A stretch of DNA of 64,000 nucleotides from Formicarius rufipectus (Eukaryota; Chordata; Aves; Passeriformes; Formicariidae): positions 3,086,525 to 3,150,524 of the forward strand of contig VXAU01001099.1 in assembly GCA_013399695.1 (NCBI GenBank). Direction: 5' to 3'. Both the position numbers and the translations under genes were made by a program. Within the stretch, counting starts at the first letter, position 1. Every line of letters starts with the position of its first letter. Shown here piece by piece: positions 12,591 to 25,404 of the stretch. Under the pieces are notes generated by a model. That model was not told the DNA's origin. It saw nothing but the letters and a program-made list of their open reading frames with translations, and did no database searches.

Positions 12591-13879
12591 GGAATTAAGG
12601 CTGAGACCAAAAGTTTGAATTTAGCTGCTCTGGTTGAGATTCTTGGTAAAACACAGAGCTGGGAGAGTTCAACCTGACATGCAGAAAAGGTGGCATGTGT
12701 TATCTGGGTTATGATGTAAACCCCTAACAAGATACAGTGCCACTGCCTTCTCCTCCCCAATTAACTTGCCTCCTAAACAGTTCAGTGGTGGCCACTCAGC
12801 CTAGCACAGCTTTCCCAAGCCTGTTGCCTGCCTGCATAGCAAGTGCTGCTATGAAACAGGAACAGAGACAGAAGAACAACTGCTAAGACCTCTTGCAGCT
12901 TCCCAGCATAAAGGAAGTGGCCAGGCACAGTCACACACTGAAATGAGGGGCAGCCAGGATTTCTGACAAGGTTCAGAGACACACAGCCATGGTTTACTAC
13001 TCAAATCATGCTAAGCTCTTTAGGTAAGCTTTGTTATTACAGATGGTACTGCTTGCCCTAGATCTGATGACCAAAATGGGGTTGCTCTCTGTAATCCTTC
13101 AGAGGCTGCTTATAAATCAGAGAACGCTTCACCTCTGGACACATGGCACTAATAGATGATAACGTAAATGGTCCAATGTTTTAACCTTAACCTTAATTTG
13201 CTTGGGTTACTGCAGAGAAAAATGAGGTCAGGAACTGTGGTCATGAGCCTTAAGCTAGAAGAGCCTCAGTCTGGAGTCATCTGGGCGTCCCAGGCTTTTA
13301 TGAGACTGAGTACAGAGGTGGCAGGTAACAGAACACCACAGGCTGGAGGTGCAAAGGTGAGTGGGTTGCACTGTCCTACCCTCACAGGGCTGCACCCCAC
13401 AGGCACTGGTCGGTCACTGTCCCCCAGACACCTTCAAAGTCACTTTGCCTATTAAGATAAGGCAACAGCAGTAACGACTGCTCTGGAAATGATTTGGAAG
13501 GCATCAACCCCTGAACACACACAGTAAACAAAATCTGCTTCTGTATGAGCCCTTCCACTTTTCTCAGGCATCTGAGGGATGTCCTTTGTAAACCATGAGA
13601 TAAGAGCAGACTTGCTGTTCAGACTGCATATCTGCCTGGTTCCTTAGATACCAATGAAAGCCCAAAGGCAGGGCTTGGCATCTCATCCCCTTCTTATAAA
13701 CTCTCTCAGAAAGTCAGGGCTGACTTTGACATGAAGATGATGAGAAATGGGGAGCTATCTGTGCCATTCTGGGGAACATGCCAAACCCTGTATTAACACC
13801 CTACACACACCCTGTTAAAAGCAAAACAAAGAAAAAAAAAAAAACAAACCAACAACAAAAACCAACCCTCCTGTTTGCT

Positions 13880-14175
13880 ACTGATTAGGCAGCCGAATTA
13901 AAACTGATGAAGTGATTGGACAGAATCCAAAGCTGTTTATCTGCACATAAATCACAGACATGCTTTACTCAGCCAGTATGGATTTACTGAGCTAGGGGAA
14001 AGACCTCATATTCAGAATGCTGATTATTACAGCAATTAAAATATTCAGTGAAGTAAACATTTGGGGTAGAAAGCTATTAGGGGCTCCTGGAGAAATCATT
14101 CCATTAAATATGAATTTAATCAAATTTTGAATTTTTGTTTTTAAAAAGACATTTTAATAGCCAGTTGGTTGGTTT
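13880..14175. promoter_or_regulatory. Candidate conserved non-coding block
   Basis: This low-complexity-free, AT-rich stretch is dense in homeodomain-type cores: CTGATTATTACAGCAATTAA, TTCCATTAAATATGAATTTA and ATTTTAATAGCC. It also contains CTACTGATTAGGC and TTTACTCAGCCAG. No repeat family matches. Such islands in gene deserts often turn out to be vertebrate-conserved enhancers. This is an inference from texture only. Confidence 0.3.
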
Positions 14176-14559
14176 TTTCTGATTAAGTATATGTTGTTAG
14201 AAAAATCAAATTCAAAAGAAGGAAAGACACAAATTAGCTAACTGGACATGCCAAAGGAGATTAAAAAGGAAGGCTGATACATATTTTATGCTCACAAGGG
14301 AATAAAAAAAATAAATTGAGATATGTACTGTCAAACCAGACACAGTGCTAATAGCTAAAGTATATGTCAGTAAGAACTGCTGTTCCCACAGCTATTAATG
14401 TAAAAATGAAAATTTGAAGCAGGCTGCAGCAAAAGAAAATAAATCACACTATTTTTTTCATTTGAAAATATATATAAAATAAACCCCTACCCCCATTATT
14501 CACTCTCTGCATCCCAACCCCCCAACAGCAAGGCTGTCATTTCAGCAAGCTACGACTTC

Positions 14560-14670
14560 CAGACAAGTGAGACAAGTGACAATTTCTTACTATTAATCAT
14601 TGCTAATTTATTTCTGCAATCTTTCCATTTATCAGAATCATTGGCCTGAAGATTATTTACCCCTTCTCCT
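14560..14670. promoter_or_regulatory. Candidate conserved non-coding block (weak)
   Basis: Contains TTACTATTAATCATTGCTAA, TTTATTTCTGCAATC and TTATCAGAATCATTGG within about 90 bases. This mix of TAATC and TTATC cores with no repeat similarity is typical of conserved non-coding blocks but is not proof. Confidence 0.22.
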
Positions 14671-15464
14671 TTGAGTCCTGAGAAACTATTTAACATGAGA
14701 AGTAGTTAAGGGGGGCAAAGAGGGGAGAGTGTCATGTAGCCAAGTTACGCATCCCAGCTGGAATTTGGGATGATGTCTTGCAGTTCTGACTCCTGCAGCC
14801 AAGTTCCATACAGGAAGTGTGAATGAGCCAAGGGTGCAGTGAAATGCACTGGAGCCAATAAATAGCACTTGACTCCATTAACATGCTCATGATGTGGATC
14901 CCATCATGAAACCCTCAATCACCTTGCAACGGGTCTGCTCCAGAGGTAGCCAGAGACTGCCCAAGGGAAAGGTTCAGGAGCCAAGAGGATCCTCTGATGA
15001 AGCCTTGCAGATGCAGAGTGTGTATGGATGTGCATCCAGAGTCCTTCCAGAAGAGGCAAACGCTGCTCATACATAAAACTGACCATAGCGGCCATGGAAG
15101 GTCATGGCGTCACCAGTGAGGTAAAGGGCAAATTGCTGTGAGGAACTTTACTGGCCCCTGGAAGACAACTCACTCTTGTCACCTAGTCTCCTCTCCAAGT
15201 CTGGGATGGGTACAGAGGTACCAGAGAGGAGCAGGCATGCCCGTCAGTTCATGGATATTTTGCCCATACACAACAATCTGTGTCCATACACAATAATAAA
15301 ACACCAGCTGTGCTGCAGGAATTTTTCACCAAGTGACTGTCATAATGTTGTATGATTATTTATCTTTTTTTTTTTTTGCCCTGGTTACCCACAGCACACA
15401 CACAGTGCTGTTTCTCTCCAGCCCAGCACACCCTGCCCCCTGACCTCACAAGAACAAGTAGGTA

Positions 15465-15605
15465 GCTTCACATTTAATTAAATTCCCTTATAGGACTAGG
15501 AGAAAGTTTCCAAAACTCTTAGATTAAAATTTTATAATTCATGCATTACAAGTCTGATTGTTACTTTTAAAGCTATTAATAGCAAGAATAATTTCACCTA
15601 ACACA
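15465..15605. promoter_or_regulatory. Candidate conserved non-coding block (weak)
   Basis: Contains CACATTTAATTAAATTCCC, ATTTTATAATTCATGCATTA, CTGATTGTTACTTTTAAAGC and TATTAATAGC. TTAATTAA and ATGCAT-type palindromic cores cluster here with no sign of simple repeats. Support is compositional only. Confidence 0.22.
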
Positions 15606-15921
15606 GAAATACCTCCATGACATCTTTCCAGAGTAAGAGATCATTTTTGAGGAAAGTGGTTGACAAATTACTTGACAAATTTGTCAACTAGTTTGGAGCC
15701 ATCGAGATAAAAGGCTTTATATGTTGTATGATTTTTTTATGTGTATATATAAAACAGTTTTACTGGACTGTTGATAAAAGCCTGAGCTCCAGAGGGACTC
15801 TCTCCCCCAGCTGAGACAAGGCAAGCTACTAGACAAATCAGTTCAATCTCTGCCTTTCAAACAATATAAAGCAGTATAACTTTCAGGAGTAACACCTCAT
15901 CTGTTTTGGTTTTTTTTCCAG

Positions 15922-15943
15922 ACTGCCTATCAGGAATCAAGCA
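15922..15943 (+). other. Splice-like signals framing a 22-nt segment
   Basis: A run of pyrimidines (15907-15919, mostly T) ends in CAG at 15919-15921, and only 22 bases later comes GTAAGT (15944-15949), the best-scoring vertebrate donor. The frame of a 22-nt exon would shift a reading frame, so if used it would suit an untranslated or non-coding transcript better than a conserved neuronal microexon. Both signals occur often by chance. Confidence 0.15.
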
Positions 15944-16494
15944 GTAAGTAAACATTTGAAAAGTGTTCCTCTGAGACCAAAGGTTTAGATTTGAGTCACA
16001 GGATCCATTGAAAAGAAAAATTGCTTCTGTGCATTGGGACAGTACCTTCCCTTCTGAAAACTTTCTAAAAAGAGCAAATGGAGATAATCTTTTTACAAGG
16101 TATAGCTCATATGGAAATTCATTATTGCTTCCCTTTAAAAAAAGTCAAGATAGTTCAGAAAGTGAGAATGGGGTCACTATTAAAAAAAGAAAAAGTATGC
16201 AGAAGATTTCCTAACAACTATAGCCAGTAAAAGGGTGGTTGGAGAGCTTTATCATGGCCTAAAGTGAAGCTCCTCTTGATGAGAACATCAGATAAACAAA
16301 AGAGAGAAGAACAACACAATAAAGCCCTACATCACTAAGAGCATTTAATACAGAAGTGGAGTATTTATACCCAGAGATTGTTGATTAAATATTTTAAAGG
16401 TCCATTCTTCTCCCACTACAAAACACTTGCTAGAGCAGCTCCAGCACTGGCACTCCCTGAAGCTGCATTTCTGCCTGTTAGCCCCGTGCAATCA

Positions 16495-16680
16495 CCACTG
16501 TGGAGGTAGAGCTGAAAGGAGTCATTGTTCCTGCTGTGCAAAGCAGAACTGAACCTCCAGAGGTGAGTGATTTGCAAAGGATTTTACGGCAAGCAGTGGC
16601 ACAGCTGGAGGACTGGGGGAGCCCCAACTTATGGGTTGGTGCCTCCCAGACACCAGTCCTCACTGTATGCAAGAACACCC
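16495..16680 (-). repeat. MIR-type SINE, decayed
   Basis: On the minus strand this reads a CCCCCAGTCCTCCAGCTGTG block, then CCACTGCTTGCCGTAAAATC, TTTGCAAATCACTCACCTCT, GGAGGTTCAGTTCTGC, and AACAATGACTCCTTTCAGCT. The order matches the MIR layout of 'CTGCCACTGACTTGCTGTG', 'CTTGGGCAAGTCACTTAACC', 'TGCCTCAGTTTCC' and 'GGATAATGA'. Several blocks are diverged, so boundaries are approximate. Confidence 0.65.
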
Positions 16681-19600
16681 AGGGGTTAGGAACTATTTCA
16701 ATTCCTGCCTGTTCCACACACAGCCACAACCATTAATTTAAGGCCATCACCAAAAGCATGAACATATGCATGGAAGGTCACAGAGGCAGGGCCAGGGATA
16801 CTGCTTGAAGACAACATTCAGCTCTAGATTCTACTTTCAAGAGGTGTGAAAGATACACTCTTCCCTTCAGTGGATTTATATTGGAGATGAAAATTTGATC
16901 CTAAAAGGCTTAAACTAGGCCGACAGAAGCCTGGAAATAGTTCTCTCTTGCAGTCGACATTCATTGTGAATTCAGTCTCATTACACAGTGTAAGTGTGGC
17001 AGCACCTGAGGACAGAGCACAGTCCCACACTACGGCACATCTGGATACCCAGACAAGGCAGTGTAAGTCATGGAGCCAGACAGAGTGCCCTGGAGGGCCA
17101 CACCAAGCTGCACATTTTTCTTTAACTCTTATTAATTTAGGTGACTGGATAAATCAAAAATTCAGAGGGAGCTTTAGTTCATTTCTTTTTTTTCCTTTGG
17201 CTAGTCCAACAGATATTTTAAGGGACAGAGGATCTTTTTAACATATAGTTATGGTTCTCATTAGCATTACAAACATGAGTATGAAAAGAATTCAAGAGGA
17301 TACAGGAAATGACTGCAAACATCTTTAGTCAAAGAAAATGCCTATTCTTCCTCCAAAGAGTACAGCAGCTGCACACTATTCTGGACAATGAAGATCAAAG
17401 AAGTGAAACCCACTGAGCCAAGTTCACCTCTTGCATTGTTTCTAAGCCAGACCCAGGGTGCAGGCAGTAGATCTGCCCAGGAAATTTCCAACATGAGTCT
17501 CTTCTGACATGAAAGCTTGATTTGTCAACATTGACACATTTAGTCTTCTGGATTTGCCAGGTCTATCAAAAAAAGAGATGTGAGGGCATGAAGATTGTCT
17601 TGCTAGTCTCTGTCAGCACTCTGCCCTGCTCCCTGCCAACTCACTCTGCAGGACACCACAGAAACAGGGCTGGTGTTTTTACAGCATTCATGGCTCTGGG
17701 CCAGCAACCCCAAGCTTGCAGCAGCCATGCCACAAACCAAAGTACTGCAAGTCCAAGCAGATTTTAAGATCAAACTCAGAAGGCCCCTAGGATCCCTGAT
17801 AAACAGACAAACAGTTCTCAGTAAGATAACATTCCTCTGCCTCTACACTGCCCAGGGCACACGAGGGACTTGATGGAGTAAGCCTCTAGTGCATAAGGAG
17901 CACATGACTATTCCTTCTTTCTTTAGGGACTGTGGCACTCAGTCCCCCTGGATGTGTATTTTTGTCCAGCATCAGGATTAGACCATATGATCCCATTCTC
18001 CCCTGTCAGATAACCAAATTAGTGCTCAGTATACCAGTCTCCAAAGGAACAGTGTATCTGGGATTTCTGGGGCTTACTGAACATCTGTCTGCAGATCATT
18101 CTCTGTTAATGGCACTACTTCATTCTTTCCTGCAGCCTCCTTCACCTCTCCTCTCTTCCAGAGGGCTCAGAGCTTGGGAACTGTCTGCAGGTTCGATACT
18201 GCCACTTCCCCTGGAAAATTATTTTGTGGGCCCACATCTCTTTGCCAGATAGTCCAAAGGGAAATGAATCAACAGTATGAGACCAGATTGGTTATTCTCA
18301 AAAACCCTGTGTTGGGTCCATCATTCTACAAAATTGAAGGGAAACATTTCATATTTTTGTCAAAATAAAAAATTAATTTCCAATAAGGAACTTTAAAATG
18401 CCTTTCTACTTTCCAAAGAGAAGCTACAACCTTTCCGAAGTGGAAACTTTTCCTAGTTTCAGACAGCACAAAATGAGCACAAACTACAAATAGTATTTTC
18501 TTGTAATGCTACAGCAGAAAATGCTGTTTACTTAGTCTGGGATATATTCTAGGATGAAACCAATCAACTTCCACTCACCATTCCCCTGCTTACACTACAT
18601 CCCATCTACCTGTACAGAGTGAGTGTGAAGTAGTAGTATTTGTGTAATAAGGAACTTTGGTGAAACTCATCAACACTATTTTGGATTTGAACAGGTATAA
18701 TCAGGGCCTGTAGTAGTGACCTATAATTTTAGTTAACTGTGCTTTCGCTGCCCACTAAACAGTATCTGAAAAGTCACATCAATTCCCTGCACTGCAGCAG
18801 GCACACACTTTTTATATCCAAATGATTAGAGACACCTACCCACTTCACAGTCTGAAATATAAGGTACTTGTTCCCAACAAAGTTAAGGGAGAAAGTCCCA
18901 TTGATTCCAATGACAGCAGAGTTAAGAGAATCCTGAGCCACCCGTAAATGTCTTTCATTCTTTGCCTTCTACAAAATCACAAATAGGTTGTGACAGCCTC
19001 ACAAACAGAAGCCAAGTCTTCCAGCCCTAGATCTGTGCTTTAACTACTTGACATATCCTCTCACCACTGGAGCAGGAGACAGAATGATCAGAGACCAAAA
19101 CCCCTCACACTGAGCAATCTGAAAATACTGTGTTTCAGCACAACAGAGATGTGTGCCATTCCATCAGTAACTCACCAGCCCAGAGGACAAGTCAAAGACA
19201 AACGTCCCAGCAGCAGTCCAGAGCTGGAGGCCCAGCAGGTAAACCCATCAAGAATTGGTGATGTAAATGCTCCCTCTCAGAGGCAGTCCCACTGCAGCCT
19301 CCTCTGAACCCCTTGCACTCTGCAAACTTCCTTCTCTGGCATGCCTCTTTGGCCTTCTTCCTTCTATTTTTCTTATAAGCTTATTTGTGGATTATTTATC
19401 TGTTAAAAAAAAAAAAAAAAGGATTTTTTTCTTCATTAAAACCAAAATGTTTCTGCATTTGGTTGAAAGAAAAATGATGTTATACAGTCCTCTTTCAGGA
19501 AGGCTCTCTCTACTTCAGTCACATCCTTCCTCTTTCTCAGTTATGTGACAAAGATCCTGGGGAAACAGCTCATAGCCTTCATGGTAAGCATCATCGCCCT

Positions 19601-22189
19601 TCACCATTCTCCTTCTTCACAACATTTTTTTAAACAACTTAAATGATCCCATACTTGATCTGAGCTTTGAGTCTGATATAGTCATCGTTTCTGAAGGCCC
19701 TACTTTTCATCCATCACTGGCCAGGACACAGAATCCCCATTCATTGTAAACATGACTCAGTTTAATTTTTCCAAAGACCATTTGTTTTTACTTTCTGGTA
19801 TACACAAGTGAGTAAATATTACTTGGTAGGCTAGAATTTCACGGAGCTCAACTAAAATGAGGGCTCCAGATCACTAGATACAGCATAAACATATGGTGAA
19901 ACTTTGTAATTGTCCCCAAGACTACAGAGGCATCCTGTGAGGCAGCCAGAAAAGGAACTGAAGTCAATTTTCTGAGTCCTGTGTAGTGTCTTAAACATAA
20001 GCCATCTTTCCTCTATATCTCTGTTCTCAGAAAACACATATTTTCCAAGTTTCTGCCTAGCTAGCAAATATCAAAAGCAGTTTTCCCTCTCCAGTATCAA
20101 TGCAGTCACAATTTTAATTGCAATGGTTTCCTAAGTCATCATCTCTTTTCATAGTAATTTTTGTTGAAAATGTACCTCCTATCATTCCATGGGCTCCATT
20201 CTAATAAAACTACACTGTTCTCTCCATGTGTGGCATTGCATTTAAAAATCAAAGTGCCACATCCCCCTGTGAACTGCTCAGATGCAGCACTTATATATGC
20301 CTATCAAATGCAGAGAGAAGTCAAAGTCTGACCATAAATAAGTTGATATACGAAAACATGACAGTGTTCTGCTGGCTAGAGGAAAAGAGAGATTACTTAT
20401 ATAGTCTGTACTTAATTCTTTGTGGCCATATTACAAAACAAGCAATTATAAATCTCCTCAGATTGTTCTAAATGGTACAAGTAAACTTACAAAAATGAGA
20501 TACACATGCCAGCACAGTTACAGCACTGCTTCAGGTCCGTGCAGCCCCGCAGAATTACAAGTGCTAAGGACAAAGTGAAGACCAGGCTCACAGCAGGGCT
20601 CATCCTTTTTCACCTATAAACAACATAAATTTCAAAGCAAACCCAAGAAAGAGTGAATGAAACTTCAGGGAAGTAATGAAATCCCCAAGCCTGCCCCTAT
20701 ATATGCAGAGCTAATGATGGCTCTGTTAGTGAGCTGAAGAGGAGTGGCATAAAGGATGGAGAATCTGCCAGACACTGACAAGAAAAGATAAAATTAAGAG
20801 AAACAGTTATAAAGAAGGCTTGTTTTCCCTTGGTGATTAACTACTCTGTTCACCTTCAGACCCAGAATAGAGACAGGATTTAGTCTATGGAATCAAGCAA
20901 AACAAATGTGCCTGATGCCTGCTTAAAAGAGGGAAGACATAGCAAATGTGTCCTTAGTTTAACAACACAGGAAAGAGTTTCCTCATCCCACAAAGCATCT
21001 CCCATTTTACAAAGGGATAAAGATGAGACCTTCTAGGGGAAGACCACCTGGCATCTGCAGCCTAAGGAAAAATCCAGTGTCTCAGCATAAAAGGCTAAAG
21101 CTTAAGTTAGTCACAGGGCTGAGTCCAGTAGGTGCTACATATTAGTTGATGAACACCGATCATGTGCTATAGAGATCCAAAAAATATTCTGACAAAAAAC
21201 ACCCAGAGAGTATTACCTTTCCTAGAGTCTGGGAACACTGATAGTATAAAGTTATATATATATTCAACAACTTCAGTGACTCACATGAGGGGTGGATTAA
21301 ATCTATGACTGTCATTCTCTGTCTCCAGCTAAAAAGACAGAGGGACTGCAGCAAAATCTCTTGCGCTGACTCTCAATAATTTGCAATTACTTTCCTCAGC
21401 CTTTACAGTTTCTTTCTTTGACATTTACTGCCAGTGCAACTGATGCCATTGCTTTTACTGAACATCACAAACACTTTATTACTAATTTTCAGCTCATCTA
21501 CAAAGAGTAGAGAAGATCTGAGACCAACTGGGATGAAAAGCCTTCCAAGCACCTTACAAACTTGTGACTTGAACAAAAACCTCGAAGCCAAAACTTAGAA
21601 TCTCAAAACTGGAATAAGGAGTTAGCAGCTAAGGCAGCCTGTAGGTCCAGTAAGGGTTGTTGCAGAACCGAGATAGAATAGATAGTAAAACCGGACTCAT
21701 TTCTACTGCAGAGGAAACAACATCCACACCAGTAAAGATGTCTTCCAGCAAGCATTAATGTGTTTGCACTGGGGAAAGGAACTCGAGCAGAAACCAGGTT
21801 TCCACCTGAAACTTTCTAGTAGAAGGAAACTGCTCATTTTCCACTTCTCCAATGAAAATCTCAGAGCTCAAAGAAAGATTTCTATAAAGCAATGTTTTTA
21901 CAGGAATAAATTAATTTTCCAACAAGCTCTCCAACATACACATCCATAGTAGCATGTAACAACCAATGTTAGTATTTAGGCTGACCTATTTTCCTTGCTA
22001 AAAGCAACACCACCCTATTTCTCCTTGAGTCACCATCCATTTTCATCTCAGATAATTATGGACTACAATCTACTGTCTTCTCCACTTCCATTGCTGCTGA
22101 CAGAGACCGATGCCTAAAGACTTCTCTTTTCCAGTGTACAGTTAGATCCTTAGCAAGCTCTGCCCATCAGATTATTCCATTAACTTTCC
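16681..22189. other. Non-coding DNA, nothing coding recognised
   Basis: The open frame at 17932-18252 (106 codons) and others here are short and match nothing known. An A16 tract occurs at 19405-19420. One old palindromic repeat copy at 18891-18940 is listed separately. No CpG cluster, tRNA-like fold or long repeat was noticed. Confidence 0.65.
18891..18940. repeat. Old palindromic sauropsid repeat (copy 2)
   Basis: The core GTCCCATTGATTCCAATGAC, flanked by GAGTTAAGAGAATCCTGA, resembles the dispersed reptile/bird repeat motif 'TCCCATTGACTTCAATGGGA', which is itself an inverted repeat around its centre. I cannot name the family. The similarity is limited to about 50 bases. Confidence 0.45.
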
Positions 22190-22640
22190 AAATTACATGA
22201 GATCACAGTTTTACATTCATTTCCTGATGATGATTATCAAAGTCCTGGAAAAATTGCATTAAATTTTGAGCAGCTCAAATCCTTATGAGAATTCTGTTAC
22301 TTAAACACAGTAATAATCATCTGTTTTGGACAATATGAGCAGTTGCCATGTATCAAATGCTACATTTCATTTTCAGACACAGCAAACTCATCAGTTGGCA
22401 ATCATTAACTGTTAACTCAGATCCATATGAAAGCCCGTTAATTAGGTACTTTGTGCATGTCAATATATTTAAAATAAAGCAAGAACTATCAACTGCATAT
22501 CTGTGACATAAAGAGATAAATAGTTTTGTTAATCATTTGTCTTCATCATATTAGAATCACTGACTTAAATAGCAGTATCAGTTTTTGCATTATTCACTAA
22601 TTCCAGTAAATTTGCACTGGAAACACATCTGGTCCACTTT
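22190..22640. promoter_or_regulatory. Candidate conserved non-coding block
   Basis: This is about 450 bases of AT-rich but complex sequence. It contains GATGATGATTATC, CAGTAATAATCATCTG, CAATCATTAACTGTTAAC, CCCGTTAATTAGGTAC (TAATTAG core), TTTGTTAATCATTTG and TTTTTGCATTATTCAC. Homeodomain-type cores recur roughly every 40-60 bases and no repeat family fits. It is one of the better enhancer-like stretches in the window by texture. No alignment supports it yet. Confidence 0.32.
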
Positions 22641-25404
22641 TACTGAGATACAAGGTTTAGGCAGTATGCATTTGTATTCCTTTCATTCATAAAGCCTTCC
22701 TGGCAACACAGATGCAAGGCTGTTTTCATACATGCTCCTAAAACATGCTGGAAGCAGGCAGGAGGCTAAGAGCTCATTTGGAGCAGCAAGCCCTCTGGGT
22801 GGTGAATTAAGATCAATTGTGGTATTACTAACAGCCATTGGGTCAGCTCTTCTTCAGGGAAATAGTAAGAACAACTTACAAGAGCAGGATTTTCAGCAGG
22901 TACCTCTGGGGTGTCCAGTTGTTTCTGCAACATAGTGAAGAGCAAAGCACTCAGGTCCCCTCCAAGCCCAGGAAAAATCCACTCACCCTTCCTGTAACAT
23001 GGTTCTGACAAGACACAGAAGCTATGAGGCTGTAAATCTCCATGTGGTCTCACATAAATCTCACCTCGTACAACCACAGCACACTTAACTTCTTGTTTCA
23101 TATTGTGAAGCCACAAAAAATCCAATTTCTTTCTTCACTGTTAGAAAAGCAAGCATTCTCAACATGTACCAATGTTACTGTAGTGCCTTTATTAAAATAT
23201 GGATTATTAATGCAACTAATGGTCATGATGGACAAGGCTGACAAAACACCTCTGGACTTCCCAGTTGAACCCACTGTTATCAGGCAAGAAAAATTGAACT
23301 CTACACTTGCTGATTTCAGAAAACAGAATCTTTCTACCTAGTTTGTCATAGCTACCTCATTAAGCAAACAATTTCCATTTCTGCCTGCCCTCAGCCATCT
23401 AGAAGTTTAGCCTCATTTCCAATTTGAATTTGCCCTTTATTAAATTGAATTCATTGTTCTTTGTGTTACTACTTGTGTTATGTGTCATTTCCTTTTCCCA
23501 GTATTAAATGACCCTTAAGATGATCATCCTGCCATTAAGCATTTCTCTAGATGAAACTGGCTAAATTCATTCCCACTCCTTTAATGTTGCAGTCTTCCTT
23601 TGGAGCCTGGTTTCTGAAGCTAAGAGCATGATCTTAGTGCATGATGCTACAGGTGTGATCTTAGCAACAGTATAATAGGGCATTTGTAAATTCTCTTAGC
23701 CCAAGAAGTTTGTTTTTAAACCGTCACTAAAATGAGTGGTGTTTTGTTAACTTCCATCAACAAATCCTTCTTTCCCTGACTGCTTTAACTTTGCATTGCT
23801 CATACTCAGGATACATTTGCTGGTCCAGTCCAGACTCTTTCCTTGTGATCAACACCTACACATGGAATTAAAAACCTGTGGGGCCTCTGTGCTGCCCCAA
23901 GCCTTGTGAGAGCTGGCAATCAGGTTCACAGAAATGTGAAAGGCAGTGGATCATGCTGCCAAACAGGGATGAAGTTAAGAACTCTTATTTTTTCCTAAAT
24001 CTTGAGCTTTGTTGTACAGGATTTATCAAGGAGTCAGGCACCATCCAACACCAGTAAGATAATGCAGTTGTGAGTTTCAATTGAATTGACTCTCCATTTA
24101 TACAATTTTTTAACCCAGCTGTCTTTCATATGTATTCTACCTTCTCACTGTTCATGTGCAATTTGATACAGTGGTTTCCTCAGTTGTGATCCTTTGCTGT
24201 ATGTCTTTCTCTGGACCTGGACCAAACCCCTTCTTTTGTTACAGAAAACTGCTGGGTAACGATCCATTTTTCAATGTATCTGTGTGAACAAGAGCAGCAA
24301 ATGCTGAGGGGAGCAGATCTTGCAGTGAATCGAGGAAGTAAATGAGTGTGGGAACTGGAGCCCAAAAGCCATTTTGGAAGGACATTTTTGAGCTACCTTA
24401 ATAGTAGCCTGCCATATTTCAAAACAGCATTGACGGACAGAAGTAATAAAACTTGTCTGATCAGTTTAAGCACAGGCATCCCTCACAGTTGCTTTCGGCA
24501 CGTGTGCACATGCACTCACACAATCACACATGCTTCTTCACCTGTGGGATCAAACCTCTTAGATTGCTTCCATGATTAATTTACAAATAACTTATAACCC
24601 AAGCAGAGACCCAACTAGAAGACTCTGTTACAGTACCTACACTCTTGTCTCCAAAGGTGTTTGCCTCTAAGGTTTTTATTTTTAACAAATATAGATATGG
24701 ACATAGACAGAATCTGAGCACATACACGCACACACATATACGTACATGGACATTTATCTGTTTGTAATTTTGGCCTCATATGCCCCCAAAGAGCAAAACA
24801 CTTGGATGTTATTCTTCCAGTGGGGTTGTGGCAGCATGGTGAAAATCTCTCTGCTCCTAATTAGTCAAAGGCTCTTAAGCTTATTGAATTATAAACTGCC
24901 AGAAGTAGAAATCTACTGAACATAAGGAATGTGCTTTAGATAAACAGCAGGGAATAAAGTACAAGATGGCCCAGTGTTATCTGGCTTGATGGAGTTTTAC
25001 TTTCCCCAGATCAGCAACAGAGCTTTTAGTGTTCCTCCTTTACTTTTAATGAAACTTTACCACAGAATCTCCCCTGTACCATGACCTCGAATTCATAAAA
25101 ACAATGCAACAGCCTATATATTTTTCTGATTGTATTTTCCAGACCCAATTTCACACAAGCTGTTTATAGTCATTCACCAGAAAGCAGAAAAGAAGAAAAG
25201 AATGTTTTCCATTCCTTTACTAAAAAGCAAAAAGCCTCAAACCAAACAAAATTGTACACAGCTGTGTGACACCAGCAGTGACTTTTATGATACCATATGC
25301 CCTGCTGAGCAGTGTTTCACTCAGCTGATGTAGCCTTACTGAAAGGTTAATAAAGAGGTATGATCTTTGGCTAATAAAGGCCGAGCCCGTTATAAAGAAG
25401 ATAG
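22641..25404. other. Non-coding DNA, no gene seen
   Basis: Overlapping short frames on both strands (22732-23341) are unrecognised. A CA-rich degenerate stretch occurs at 24498-24532, and a short AC/AT microsatellite-like run lies at 24718-24745. The block 24850-25010 contains CTAATTAGTCAAAGGC and TTATTGAATTATAAAC and is another weak conserved-block candidate. Confidence 0.6.

Larger units (their letters stand above)
12509..16494. other. Non-coding DNA with several TAAT-rich blocks
   Basis: No coding frame is recognised. An A13 tract lies at 13832-13844 and a T13 tract at 15365-15377. Candidate conserved blocks at 13.9-14.2, 14.56-14.67 and 15.47-15.6 kb and a splice-like micro-exon signal at 15.92 kb are described separately. 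The open frame at 16008-16214 is lysine/serine-rich, short and unrecognised. Confidence 0.65.
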
